Assembly: GCA_946902985.2 (NCBI GenBank)
Contig: OX336389.2
Coordinates: 279,541,527 to 279,605,526, forward strand
From: Meconema thalassinum
Lineage: Eukaryota > Arthropoda > Insecta > Orthoptera > Tettigoniidae
Direction: 5' to 3'
DNA: 64,000 nucleotides
Part shown: in pieces, positions 10,197 through 21,660 of the stretch
Layout: each line of letters opens with the position of its first letter
How positions within the stretch are numbered: position 1 is the stretch's first letter
The notes under the pieces: model-generated
The model's input: the letters and a program-made list of their open reading frames with translations, nothing else
Databases searched by the model: none
What the model was told of the DNA's origin: nothing
Made by a program: the position numbers and the translations under genes

Positions 10197-10752
10197 TATC
10201 AATTCAAACACGGTGAAACCGAATTGAACGAAATTTTGTACAGAGGTAGCACTAGCAAAGGGCACCTCAGTGTCATGTCCTATATCTCCGCCATCTTGAC
10301 GGAAACGTAATGGCGGCCACCCAAATGGTCAAAGCTTAAATCAAATTACGACTAACCTAATCATCTGATCTCTACCAAAATTTGCAACAACATACCTTCA
10401 TGTGGGAAGCGTCTTATGGCCAAACTACAAGGTTATCAACCCAATAGTTTGCAAATGGGGGCAGTGTATGTATGCATATCGATCCCTCCCTATCAATTTA
10501 AACACAACGAAACCAAATCGAACCACCATTGGTACGGAGGTAGCACTAGCAAGGGACAACTCAGTGTCATTTTGTATATTGCCGCCATCATAACAAAAAA
10601 GAAATGGCGCCCACCCAAATGTTCTTAGCTTAAATCAAATTACGACTAACCTAATCATCCGATCTCTACCAAATTTTGCAACAATATACCTTGATGTAGG
10701 AAGCGTCTTTTGCCCATACGACAAGGTCATCAGCCAAATAGTTTCAAGATGG
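10197..10752 (+). repeat. Two tandem copies of a ~294-bp unit
   Basis: Unit 1 starts TATCAATTCAAACAC (10197) and unit 2 TATCAATTTAAACAC (10491). Both continue through GAGGTAGCACTAGCAA, CTCAGTGTCAT, CTTAAATCAAATTACGACTA and ATCTCTACCAAA. A GT-rich and GTC-rich simple tract precedes unit 1. By eye the units differ at roughly one base in eight. No coding sense. Confidence 0.8.
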
Positions 10753-11360
10753 CGGATGTATGAATCATGAAAGTATTATAAACCAAACCGTAACTTACGC
10801 TCATCGTACATAGGTAGGTCACATAGGTGACCGGTACGATATTAGCATTTTAAAAAGAATATGTAACTGCAATAGTGACTAACAGTTCAGGCTGACCGTG
10901 CCCTATCGTGCTTGTCCGTGCCGTCCCGTTGGATCAAAATGGCCGTCATTGTTTGCTCGTACATCCATATGTTTCCGTAACTTCGTAGGTTTATATTCTT
11001 TTAGGAATGTACGGAACAAAATAATGCACACTTAGTATTATTAATGGTTTACAGAAACGGCAGAAAACGCCAATGAAATCCTTGATTACAAGACATAATA
11101 TCATGGAGTTATACTAAACCAGTTGTTAACCAAGCTTTAGAGTACGGTTCGTGGATCAAATCCCAACAGGTTCAAATTTTTTACTTGTTTTTTTCGGTAT
11201 TTGTTGATTTATAACTACTCACACGTTGCAATTTTACGCAGAGCCTCTATAGTGTGTATTTGCAATCGAAAATATTATATATATACTTATAACACCACAT
11301 ATTTTAACACTCGACTACAGCGATTAAAATTCGTTGTCCTTCATCCGCGGTAAAGTCTTG
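10753..11360. other. No recognisable feature
   Basis: AT-rich sequence. A tRNA-B-box-like GGATCAAATCCC at 11153-11164 may be a remnant SINE head, but no body follows. Confidence 0.3.
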
Positions 11361-11361
11361 C

Positions 11362-11670
11362 GTTGTTGTTGTTTTTCTTCTTGATTCCTTAGGGGCTTTG
11401 CGGCATCGTGGCCATGTAGCCCCGAGTACTTGGGTGTGTGTAGAAGTTGTCTGATAAACTGTGTCACTGTGATGTCTGTACCAGTGTGTGTACTTATATA
11501 CTAGGAAGGATTTGGGTAGGAAGCTGTTGTTGTTGTTTCATTTGAGATGCATGGACATCATGGTCATTTAGCCCCGTGTACTTGGGTGAGTGTTGAATTT
11601 TGTCTGATCACCTATGTTACTGTGATAGCTGTATTAGTGTGTGTATATATAATTCAGGTGAGGATTAAAT
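11362..11670 (-). mobile_element. Two head-to-tail SINE-1 tail fragments
   Basis: Each begins on the plus strand with TTGTTGTTGTT. Each then has the reversed tail block (GGGGCTTTGCGGCATCGTGG or GATGCATGGACATCATGGTC), CCCCGTGTACTTGGGTG or CCCCGAGTACTTGGGTG, and an AGTGTGTGTA stretch. Both stop at a similar point before the central segment, near 11521 and 11670. This suggests a local duplication or two similar truncations. Confidence 0.6.
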
Positions 11671-11879
11671 CAATCAAAGTATAATATCCGTATAGCATGT
11701 TGTATTTCAACAAGCTTCTACAACCAACATTCAATTATACTCCTTGAAAAGTAAAATGAGTTAGTTATAACTATACCCATGCATTTAGGAGAAAGTAGGC
11801 TATATGTTCTTTACTGAACATCTTGTTAAACATATTTTCTAAAAGTTTTTTACTAAAAATGAATTTGTCCCCCAGTTTT

Positions 11880-12640
11880 CACAAAAAGTGACAGTCAGTC
11901 TGAAAGAGTAGACTTTGTATCATTTTAAATGCTACAAATGCTGAAAAATGCTAGAAAGGCTGGAGGCTTCTCGCTTCGCTCGAAGCCAAAGACTCTTGAC
12001 ATGTTAGAAAATTATCTGCATAATACTTATCTTGCTTATCTTGTTTCAGATTACTCGCGAACGGCAAGTGCAAGCCAGGGGCAAACCAAGGTCAAGCGCG
12101 CAGGATACCGCACGCTCACCAGAGCGTGCGGGGACGTGCCCCTTCCATCCAGTCTAAAAACACTTATAGTGGGCGATGTATTGAAGATAGAGATATGCTC
12201 TCGCGGACTTTTTTGTAGAACTTTTCATGCTGACCAATTCTTACGCTCATAGTATATTGATATTTTAACGGTTTTCCCAGCGTAAGCTTAAGAAGAGCAC
12301 TGACACCAAGTTTGTTTTCGACTTTTTCACTGAAATCGTTACTGCTTGGCCTCCTTTGATCATACATAAATTATTTTCTGCAGAATCTTTCCTCGAGATA
12401 TCCTTTACAGAATGGTGAAAACCGCATCAAAATCCATCTAGTGGTTCTGGAGATTACCCGTGACATCCAAGAATCAGGGATTTTTGTCTTATACTAACGA
12501 AGTAGAGACTGTCGGGGAACACATGCTCCAAGCAGTACTATGACGTCACACACCTCAGTGCATCTGGGTACATTTCGTCCCGTCACCGTAACGTAACGCC
12601 AGACCCCAACGTAACGACGAAGTCGACAAGATCATTTAAA
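11880..12640 (+). repeat. Interspersed repeat C, copy interrupted by Helitron-like DNA
   Basis: The left part (AGTCAGTCTGAAAGAGTAGA, then ATCATTTTAAATGCTACAAA) and the right part (AGTACTATGACGTCACACAC, then CGTCCCGTCACCGTAACGTA) match 21661-21990. There they are separated by only about 100 bp. Between them here lies the Helitron-like fragment at 12155-12508. No coding sense. Confidence 0.65.
12155..12508 (-). mobile_element. Helitron-like fragment, 5' part only
   Basis: On the minus strand this starts TCTCTACTTCG at 12508. It continues with the family sequence (ATTCTTGGATGTCACGGGTA, TTCACCATTCTGTAAAGGAT, GTAAGAATTGGTCAGCATGA, TCAATACATCGCCCACTATA) and stops near 12155. The family's 3' hairpin and CTAG end are absent, so this copy is 3' truncated. 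Confidence 0.75.
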
Positions 12641-13640
12641 ATGATTAAAAAAAAACATCCTCAGGAGTGACATTGTGTTTGAGTAGCAGCACTGCAGTCA
12701 TTTGTTTCGGGGGAGTTCAAGATTTGTCATTGTAGGGGGAGCTTGCTCTTCAGTGTTTTCAATTTTGCCTTCGTGCAAGGACATGTGCTGTGTTGGCCTC
12801 GCTATTCAAATCATGGTAAGGGTTTTCTAAGGTTCTCATGAGTGACATGTATATTTTAATCAAGATCACTTTATTTCCAAAATTCTTATGTATCACATTT
12901 TGTAGGCTTACTATGGATCTTTATATAGGCTACTTCTTATTGGCATAAAATATTATTCAGTAGGCCCAATGTAGGCTTAATTTTAGTAACTCATGAGTGA
13001 CATATCTCATGCGTGACACTTTCGAGGAAAATTCTGGACATGCCACTCATGTGCTACTGTGTTTCTCATGAGCATTTTTTCTTTTTAATTAATAAAATGT
13101 CTACTCATTGCATTTTTAATGTATTATGCCTTATCCAATGCAGAGAGATGTAAAAGGTCCGGGGAGAAGAGAAAAGAAGACGTATTATGGGAAAGAGAAT
13201 ACAAATTAATGCATTTTCGGAGGTAGGTAAACCTACCAAAACACTTACTTTATAGTTTCATAAACCTACGTACTGTGCCCAATCGGACACGGCAGATTGG
13301 CATCGAACTCGGGTCGTATCAGAGAAGACCAGGCCCATGATTATGCCTAGAGTCGAACCATTGATCTCTGAGGGGGAACAGCTACAGGGAACCCGAAGAG
13401 CAATGAGTTGTATAATGACATATAATAATATAGCATGATTCCACGGCTAGAATGTGAATATCATAGCTGTTTAAGGGAAAAATTGTTAGAAAATGCAGTC
13501 ATATGTACGTTTTCGAAGCATAGAAGCATGAAAGCAAGCCAGCTTGACAGTTTACTAATCGCAGCCAGCGGATGGGCGGAGAGTCGTGACGCCGAAGGGA
13601 CTCATTTCGTCTGGACCGCCAAGACAGCTCGAAATGAATG
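12641..13640. other. Unrecognised region with repeated CTCATGAGTGACA motif
   Basis: No clear gene or TE. The string CTCATGAGTGACAT occurs at 12835 and 12990, with near-copies at 12659 and 13006. A short stretch, 13140-13225, is bounded by splice-like signals (CCAATGCAG before, GAGGTAGGTAA after), but no convincing protein can be read. A tRNA-like element may lie at about 13265-13395 on the minus strand; support is weak. Confidence 0.3.
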
Positions 13641-16600
13641 ACTCTGGGGTTCACCACTAGACAACGTTTGAGACTGGAGTGGGGGTAATTGTCCACGGAA
13701 ATTAATTGATTTCAGCCAATTGGAGCATTGAAATGGAGTGAAAAGTACACCCAGGTGAATATATTCTAGGAGAGATAATTTAGGAGTGGCCTCGCACCTA
13801 AATTAAAGCCTATATCTCTAAATGAGCCTGTGAACACAAGGCCTACGCGAAAGGGGATTGATTTGGAGACACGCACTAGGGGATTTACCATGGTGGCGTC
13901 ATGACGCTATGGAAGAAGGCAATGTATTGTAATTAATTGGCCGAAGCGATCGCTTGCACGCGAGTGATTATGGGACTTCCACACCTAGATAAACGAAGTG
14001 TATACGTCGTTTTGAATGGAAATGCATTATTTCAAGAAAGGAGTCGCTCTCGTATGTCCTGTGGACTACATTTTACGAGAAACCTTTATATAGGGGGAGC
14101 AGAGCAGACCAAGCCAGTTCGTCTTCAGTTCGTCTTCAGTTCATCTGCAGTCTACACGTAAACTAAAACGCTGCCAGTAAGTGCGCGAAATGTTAGAGTA
14201 TCGACGCTTGAATATATTTGAAGAACAATGGAAGCACATCATACAGCTTCTTAATAGTAATTATGAATCGCGTAAGTTTTAATCTACAGCAGATATTTAT
14301 CCATTATTATACGCAAGTGTAATTCGCTACAGCGGAGGAATAACTTAGGACGTTTTTGGACACTGAATACCAGGAGGTATTGTCATAATTATAAATGACG
14401 CAGTATCGTCAGGATCACTACAATTACGGGAGCCGGGAAGGCATCACAAGTAATCATGACGGTGAACTGAACAGTATTGAAGGTGACGAGAATCGAACGC
14501 ACGCACACGCAAGATAGACTTTCACGGAGACCAGCGGTTGTCGTAGCTGCATCGCATCTCTGAGGTCAGGCGTTAGGAGGAGTCCAATTAAGGATCCACA
14601 TGTGAAATAGTGCTAAAAGTGTATATAAGTTTTATTACAGTGATTTCAAAAGTGTTTATGTGTAGTGTGATATAATATGTATTGTGTTAAAATGAGAAAA
14701 GCCAGTGATAAAAATATTATTACCATGTGTCGTGTGAGATATAGCATGATGGCTTAAACCAAGCGTCATGGTAGGCTCGTGGCTGGTGTGCTGGAATAAT
14801 CCAGCGAAAATGAAAAGTGAGTACAAATTTACAATGTTATTCTAATTAGATAGTTCACCATACAACGAGGCATCACTTTAAGACTAAGATGTAACAGTCA
14901 CTTATGTACGAGCTTTCACCACTCGTATTTTTGGTAGAATATGGCTTGGAGGGTGATTTGTTTAGGGCCATTCAGGCCTAAGATAGTGATGAATGTATCG
15001 GTAACGTTAAATGATAATAATAATAATAATAATCTGGGGTCGGTAACAGTGATCAGTAATGTGATAGGCATTTCAGGCCTAAAGAACGTACAAAGTGTGT
15101 CATGTCTAATATAAAGATACTGTATTTGGTAAACAGTAAGAAAGTAACGTAAAATATAGCGAGATACGAGAATTTTTCAGTGTCAGTGAAGTGTTGAATG
15201 AATATTTGATATGGTCAATTCTTAGGATTGTATTTGAGAACCATTAAAGTAATATAAGCCAGTAAATTTATACTTGTTTTTGGAGCTATTTGAAGCTTTG
15301 GCTTAAGAGTAATTGCAGAGAGGACGTGAGTGCCTCAATAATTGAGTCATCTATGAGAAGTATTGTTTGAGCCGCACAGAGCGAGCGAGGTAACGTAGAA
15401 TCAAGTGATTTACGTCAATAAAGTTGCGGGAACCACTCTAACATAGCTTGCACGTTAGGTGAAAAGTTGGCTAATCTACGAGATAGTATTGCCGTGATGC
15501 ATACTTGTATTATTCGCAGCGAGTGGTACGGAGGGTATCTGTATCCACGGCTTGCAGGAATAATTGCCACGAGGGATGCTCTTCGAGACCCCGTGAGCAC
15601 ATGTATTAATTGATCTGCCCTGAGGGGAGAATCATGTTCGTCGTATAGGAAACGCAGATTTTTTTATTATTATTTAGGCAGCTGCTGATGAGAAATCTTG
15701 TATTCTCATTATGCTGCGCGCCCGAAGCCACTAGTATTCGCCACAGAATGGCAAGGCTATTACCGGATCCATCCCCAGCCATGAATGTTAAATAGGAGCC
15801 GAGTTGAGCCCATTACACTATAAATATAGGTGGTAAATAATTAGAATGACTCAATTAATAGAGACAACACTCAGCGTAACTCCATTGTACTGCAATTGTA
15901 AACAAAGATGACCTTGCTAGCAGCCAAGGGGGGTAGTATGTAGACCACGGGGACGGCGGCCATCTTGCTCGGCCAGCTGGAACTAATTTTATTGCCTGCT
16001 TGAAAGGCAGGTCTGTTGACCTTGGCCCTTTATTTTAAAAGCATAGTGAGACACTGAAGAATCTCGATATTTTGAAATGTAATTAAGATATGATTGTCGT
16101 GATGATGCCAATTGAATTAAATGATGTGTTTCAACACACATACCTTGTTTGATCGTTGTGATCGGATAATATTTGGCCCAGTTATTCTCTGAGGAGGAAC
16201 GCTGAACCAAATAAATGTAGGCATCTTTTTTAAAGTGCATTTTTGCCCGGTTCACACTGATTTATGCAGACGGGTAGATGATTTCAACGACATGATACGT
16301 TTGTAACGATAATAATTTCGACCAGACCCAGAAAATCGTTGTATGGTGAAACTATAAACATTTCTATCCATGTGTATTTTGGAAGGGAAAACGTACCACT
16401 TTTAGCGTTTCATATTGATGGGAAAAAGGAAGACGATTCACACGACACAACATTTGTTAATTAAGGCAAAAGGTAATGAAGTTATGTCAATGAAAGTAAA
16501 TGCCGTGAGAAACGGATTAATGTTCAATTATTACTGAATTAATGTCATTTAAAATGTATATGACTATTGTGTTGTGACACTCCAGTATATGTTAAATTGT

Positions 16601-17022
16601 GCCACGGGAAGAACACTATGGAGACTCGTAGATGTCTGAAAGTATCAATGATAGGATGCTAGAAATAGATTTGAGTGCAGTGAAGCACTAATTAAGAAGA
16701 GACTCACAAAATAACCTTGATTTTTATTGTGGGAATTAAATGTAAATTATCCTTTGTTGTATTTTGTTGTATAGCCATGACTTTATATCGGTAAATGTTG
16801 TATTTAGGAACATGTTGTTTCTTTCATGTAGAGTAGTTACCTGACAGACTCAAATCCTGAACATGTGGTCGTATGGTGGGCATGAACGTCCCATACCTCG
16901 AAAGACCGTGAGTTAGCTGGGATACGAACACATGTTCCACATGATGACAATTGGGTACAGTACAATATAAATATTCTTTTTCTGTTTTATTTTAATAATT
17001 TTCTATTTCCTTCGATTTTTAG
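13641..17022. other. Long stretch without recognisable gene or TE
   Basis: Moderately AT-rich sequence with short microsatellites (AAT repeat at 15018-15033). Frames here (e.g. 13937-14161, 15415-15600, 15989-16255) are short and show no domain. The palindrome TTCAGGCCTAA occurs twice (about 14969 and 15070). It could be an old LTR, a UTR or an unrecognised TE. Confidence 0.3.
14085..14165 (+). promoter_or_regulatory. Possible TATA-type promoter
   Basis: TTTATATAGGGGGAGCAGAGC is followed about 30 bp later by tandem copies of GTTCGTCTTCAG. TATA plus a TCAGTT initiator-like element at this spacing is typical of insect LTR promoters. I found no second copy of the sequence, so this is no more than a candidate. 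Confidence 0.25.
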
Positions 17023-17625
17023 GAATTTCCAACGACAACAAACTGAGTCATGAGTCCAATAAAACAAAGAAAAGTGCGGAGAAATTGGAGTGTGGGATAA
17101 TAACAGGAAGAACAAAAAACATCCCAGAACCATCCCTAGTCCATCGACTTCTCAAGATTTGAGAAGGCCCATAATTACCAGGGATGCAACAATCAGACCT
17201 ATCGGAGACGACTAGTAGTGGATCATCCGTCAGCACCAGCAGTCCAATGTTCCAGTTTTGGTTGTTTAAACTGAAATTCCAGGCAACAACAATGCTGTCA
17301 ACTTGTTTACAACACCCACCAGAGTCTCTCCTCATCAAAAAATGAGCATACTGATCCAGGTACGACGGAACAGAAAGAGAGCCATGTTGAAAATTGGCGC
17401 ACTCAAAATAATGATACAGGTACTTGAATATGAAAACCAAGCTATAAGATGACATTATTGGAAATTAAAAAAGCAATTTCAGAGGCAAAAAAATCTAACA
17501 ATGACACGTGAATTAGCGAAGTCTACCAATCAAAACCAACTTCTGGCTACCGGTAGGAAAGCTGTTCAACTTATAACGCAAAGGTGGAATCGATATGACA
17601 GGTCAAATTACCTCCTAAAGTAAAG
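17023..17625 (+). other. Possible decayed coding fragment
   Basis: A pyrimidine-rich tract ends in TTTTTAG at 17022, resembling a splice acceptor. After it, discontinuous frames carry Ser/Thr/Pro-rich then Lys/Gln-rich sequence with many stops. A late piece (TRELAKSTNQNQLLATGRK) has a coiled-coil look. I recognise no family. It could be a dead TE gene or chance. Confidence 0.15.
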
Positions 17626-18194
17626 GTAAAACTTAAGTTTAAAGATTTAAAGACTGTGCATTGTGCAACCTAAGTTAAGAATAATAATTTATTGTTTGTT
17701 CTGACTGCAATCATAAAATGTAGTATGTTAACTTATGTAACATTCTATAAAGATCATAAAAACTTGTTTAAAAAAATAAAATATTTTGTCTCCCTAACTT
17801 AAACCTCATGAGTGACACTGTTATGAAATCCATTTTTTTGTTCAACTTAAATCTCAAAACTAACACCCAGTGGTATATTTGGAAGCGGTGAAGCATGAGC
17901 AACATCCTTCTTTAAAATAACTTTAGTTGTACGCAATAAAGATGTTACAAACACGAAGACAAGACGGTGATATTAGATTCTATGTCACTCACGAGTAACA
18001 ATACGGTATATGGTAGGATCAAATATGTTTGGTGGCACAGCATGAAAACTCAAGTTTAATGTTGCAGTAGTTCATTATTAACAAGAATGAGTGAAAAAAT
18101 TGCTTTAACTGAGGAAAAATAAAAAATAATTACTAAACCTTGTAAATTTTTGGTGATGAAATCAGACAAAAATATGAAAATGGCTCGTTTATAA
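17626..18194. other. No recognisable feature
   Basis: AT-rich. It contains another CTCATGAGTGACA copy at 17805 and an inverted near-copy at 17983, but no gene or TE boundary that I can see. Confidence 0.3.
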
Positions 18195-18590
18195 TATTTT
18201 GTTGTTGTTGATTTATTTACGGGTTTTGTAACTTCACGTACTTTGCCCCGTGTACTTGTGTGTGGAATTTATATTATAACCTATCTTATAGTGAAGACTG
18301 TATTAGTGTGTATATTTGTAATTCAGAAGCAGATGGTCGTGGCTTTAAGTTAGGAACCTTCCTGGGATGTGCCTGAAGTAGAAGTGAGAAACCACGGAAA
18401 CCGACTTCTAAGATAGCTGAGGTGGAAATCAAACCCATCTTTTCTCAATTTTGCCTCATTTGACTGAGTTTACTCCGTTGCAGCCTTCAGACCAAAATTA
18501 AATTTCTTGGCAGAGTCGGGTATCGAACGCGGACCTCTGGGGTGACAGCCAACATGCTATCCATTAGGCCTAATCCACGAGGTGGCCTTT
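18195..18590 (-). mobile_element. SINE-1 copy
   Basis: The reverse strand reads from a head near 18590 (CCACCTCGTGGATTAG) through B-box-like GTTCGATACCC and the central segment (GGTTTCCGTGGTTTCTCACT, AGGCACATCCCAGGAAGG) to a tail ending in CAACAACAACAA. It is full-length but diverged. No TSD found. Confidence 0.75.
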
Positions 18591-18679
18591 GTTATATTTC
18601 ATATCGTGGGCCCATCTGCCACCAATGACTCAAATTTATATTTAAATTAGTCTTGTAGATGCTCTGTGATTGTTATTAA

Positions 18680-19519
18680 TAGGGCTCGGATTTTTAGGTA
18701 AATAAATATTTTTTATGTAAATACATATTTTAAGCATTTTTCTATAAATACACAAATTCCTGCTTTTCACTTATTAGCACATAAAAATACATAATATTTA
18801 CATTTTTTAAAATCAGTATGCTAAATCTTTCAGTTTATTGCATTTTTGTTGTGTGTTACTTCAACGTGGAAAAACCTGTGAGCTATCTAATCCTCATGCA
18901 GAGCGTATGTCAGCTTGCAACTGAGTTATTCTTAACTTTGTCGCCCCGTGCCACTCACTGTGGAAGTTGGGGATTTCCTTGTCCATAGCCATATTGCACC
19001 CCTCCCCCAGCTACCTGGAACCAGTGTTACTCTTATGCAGTTCATTTCTGGCACTGTGACGTGTAAGGCAGTTCTACGATGTCTAAAGTAAAAACAACTA
19101 CAAGATATCGTCTGTTGCAGAATTTAAAGATAATTTTACTTCTGATGGGGGCGTTCTGTTCAGCTAACCATGTGGGAAAGCAATAAAGGCTGAACGGCGA
19201 TCTCAAATTACACAACACCTCGAGGGCAAGAAACATATTGTCGCAGTTTCGAGCCTTCAGAATAAGTGTTTCGCGATAATCGTCGGTCATTTCTGATGGA
19301 CAACCTGACGATGTATCTCGTTGTCTATTGTAATGGTTCAGCAGTCTGTGAGACATAGAATAAATTGCATTCGTGAGTACTGCATTTTGCTTATATTCAC
19401 ATTAATAAACTAAATTATAATTAAAATATTTTTACTTTTTTGCCACATATTTCAGGTATTTTTAATACATAAAAAATAAATATTTTCCCGATTTTTAGCG
19501 CCTAAAAATCCTAGCCTTA
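18680..19519. mobile_element. Internally deleted hAT element with 8-bp TSD
   Basis: The ends are TAGGGCTCGGATTTTTAGG and, inverted at the right, TAAGGCTAGGATTTTTAGG. The identical octamer GTTATTAA flanks it at 18672-18679 and 19520-19527. Subterminal DNA on both sides is rich in AAATAAATATTTTTT. At 840 bp it has lost most of the transposase gene but keeps a zinc-finger remnant. Confidence 0.85.
19078..19370 (+). pseudogene. BED-type zinc-finger remnant of a hAT transposase
   Basis: Sits inside the deleted hAT element. One frame reads EFKDNFTSDGGVLFS then, after a stop, KAERRSQITQHLEGKKHIVA. This matches the pattern of the DNA-binding BED finger found at the N-terminus of some hAT proteins and the related CGBP1 host proteins: the Ser-Asp-Gly-x-Val-Leu-Phe block, then Gln-His and Lys-His. 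One expected Cys is Ser and the frame shifts after the ATG at 19079. The catalytic RNase-H-like domain is absent. Confidence 0.6.
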
Positions 19520-19776
19520 GTTATTAATATTGCTACTTCAGACTTGACCCATGTCTCATGTTTACTGCCTCATATGGTGCGGAGGTGATTTAACGGGGTC
19601 ACGAGCACCCCGTGCGTCCTTGTGAAGGAACCAAACTGGTATACAGAACCTACACAATCGCTGCACTTGTGTCGGGCACTTATTTAGTCTGTGGCCGAGT
19701 AAAGCCCTCCTACATTCAGCAGGTTCTCTTGTGAATCATGCATCACGTTGGCTTTGAGCTACTACTACTATCGACC

Positions 19777-20140
19777 ACCTTGAGGTGTAGGGGCTAGCTT
19801 TCTTGTCTGTCACCCCGGAGATCCGGAATCGATCCCGGCTCTGCCATGAAATTCAATTCTGGTCTGAGGGCCTCGTGAAGAAAATCTAAGAAGAGATGGG
19901 TTTGATTCCCATCTCAGCCATTCTGGAAATGGTTTTCCGTGGTTACCCACTTCTACTCCAGGCATAAGCTGGGATTGTTCCCCATCCTAAACTGAATTAC
20001 AATTACAATCACCAATACAACCATCACGAAAACAAAGGTTATTAGACAAAAATTCACACTCACCCAAGAATACGGGGCTAAATGACTACGATGTCACATG
20101 CCTCTCAAACGAAAGAACAATTACAGCAACAACTACTACT
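19777..20140 (+). mobile_element. SINE-1 copy
   Basis: Head CCACCTTGAGGTGTAGGGGC with B-box-like AATCGATCCCGGC, second block GGTTTGATTCCCATCTC, central segment GGTTTTCCGTGGTTACCCAC and a tail with ACGGGGCTAAATGACTACGA. It ends in ACAACTACTACT. Near full length. Confidence 0.78.
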
Positions 20141-20330
20141 AGAATATGAAAGGTCTAGCTGTATGCGTCATCCGGTCATAATCAAGTCATAGTTGTTGAA
20201 CGTAGTTGCTATCTTGGGTTTATTATCCACTGTGTGCACCCGTCGTTCACGGTCTGATATCGTCCATGAACGTGCGAACCTGCCAGTGTTCTTCTTCCAT
20301 TCTATTATTATTATTATTATCATCGGGGAG

Positions 20331-20535
20331 AGTGACGGCGCAGTGGCTTAGCTGCTCGTCATTTATCCGGACGGCCGGAGTTTGAATCCAGGTGACAACG
20401 GGGTGAAATTTTCACCTGAAAAAATAAGTGGCGTCAGGAAGGGCATTCGGCCTTATATCCCAGCCCAAAACAAAAAAATGGGTCTGGTTGGATCCGTTGA
20501 CCCCAACTAATTGGGATAAGCCAAAGAAAGAAAGA
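20331..20535 (+). mobile_element. SINE-8: tRNA-headed SINE
   Basis: The head GACGGCGCAGTGGCTTAGCTG matches the tRNA A-box style. A B-box-like GAGTTTGAATCC follows, then GGCGTCAGGAAGGGCATTCGG and the tail CCCCAACTAATTGGGATAAG, ending in an AAAG simple repeat (20520-20545). The GGCGTCAGGAAGGGCAT block also ends SINE-4 at about 26310. Confidence 0.75.
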
Positions 20536-20739
20536 AAGAAAGGAAGGAAATGATTATTATTTTTTAAATTATTATTATTGATGCCTTTATTGCTGCGATG
20601 TTAGGGCTCTTGACCCACTCTCACACTTAACCACACACATTCAACTTATAAAAATAATACCCACACATGTAATTCTTAACCTACCACAACTAAGTCTCCC
20701 TCATCTTCTTTATCTCAGCTTTTTCCCACGTCAAGTAGG

Positions 20740-21140
20740 GTTAGCGTTACTTTGCTAGATTCTTCCCTTCCATAAATGTCCATTCCAGGCTTCCTCCCTC
20801 CTGCATCCTTTTACTCTGAGGTCCATTGCGACCTTGTCTTTCTATCTCATTTCTGGTCCTCCTCCCTTCCTTGGCCCCTCAATATCCAGATTTCCAACTC
20901 TTTTCCCCACGTAGTCCTCCTCTCATCTCAGCACATGCCCATACCATTGCAGCCTACTCTCTTGGACTTTCTATCCTGTGGATCCCACTTTTACTGCTCC
21001 CCTGATGTAATCATTCCTGGGGCCGATAACCTAGATGTTAGGCCCCTTAAAACAACAATTATCATCATCATCATCATAATCATTCCTTATTCTATCTATC
21101 CTACCGTGTCACTCCACTCATCCACCTTAAGGGGGGGGAG
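20740..21140 (-). pseudogene. LINE ORF2 C-terminal relic
   Basis: On the minus strand one reads a run like VDEWSDTVG, then, past a 58-bp insertion, QESRLQWYGHVLR. This is the conserved Arg-Leu-x-Trp-Tyr-Gly-His-Val motif found near the C-terminus of many non-LTR retrotransposon reverse-transcriptase proteins. A Lys/Arg-rich stretch follows. Several stops interrupt it. Only the end of the ORF remains, as expected for 5'-truncated LINE copies. Confidence 0.7.
21019..21076 (+). mobile_element. 58-bp retroposon tail with 11-bp TSD
   Basis: GGGGCCGATAACCTAGATGT then AGGCCCCTTAAAACAACAA and a TCA repeat. The flanks are the identical undecamer TAATCATTCCT at 21008-21018 and 21077-21087. This is an extreme 5' truncation of the retroposon whose tail is also seen at 4256-4289. 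It lies inside the LINE relic. Confidence 0.8.
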
Positions 21141-21660
21141 TTACACCTTTCAGGGTCAAACATTTCTTTTTTAAATGAATTATTTGGATGACTAATCTCT
21201 TATCTTTCAATTGGTGAAAACGAAATGAAAAAACCTTCAATACTTGCAGAGATATGCCCGTAAATGTTAGTTGCTGTCGCTTAAGTTGTCTCCTTAAATT
21301 CTACCCTTAGGCAAGTTTGAAGCTCGATTCCCGAAAACTTTATTTTCACACAGCGTTTACATGATAACTCAAATACTATTCAAGATATCTGAATGAAATT
21401 TTGCATGACTTTGTATTGTACTAATATGAACAACATACCCAAAATAGTTTGTGTATCAAGCATACTTCCCATTTAAGAGATTATTCTTTATCCAAACTAA
21501 AGTAAAAATATACATTTAGAGTAAGAACATGAAAACAAAATATTTCCTGAATATGTGTATCAATTATTTTGGTGTATGTTGTAGCCGTGAATGTTACCAA
21601 CAACTCAAAAGAACATTTTAAATTGTGGGGTAGTTATAATGTAAACGCTGTCCAACTGTA
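21141..21660. other. No recognisable feature
   Basis: AT-rich DNA leading into repeat C. No coding region or element boundary recognised. Confidence 0.35.
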
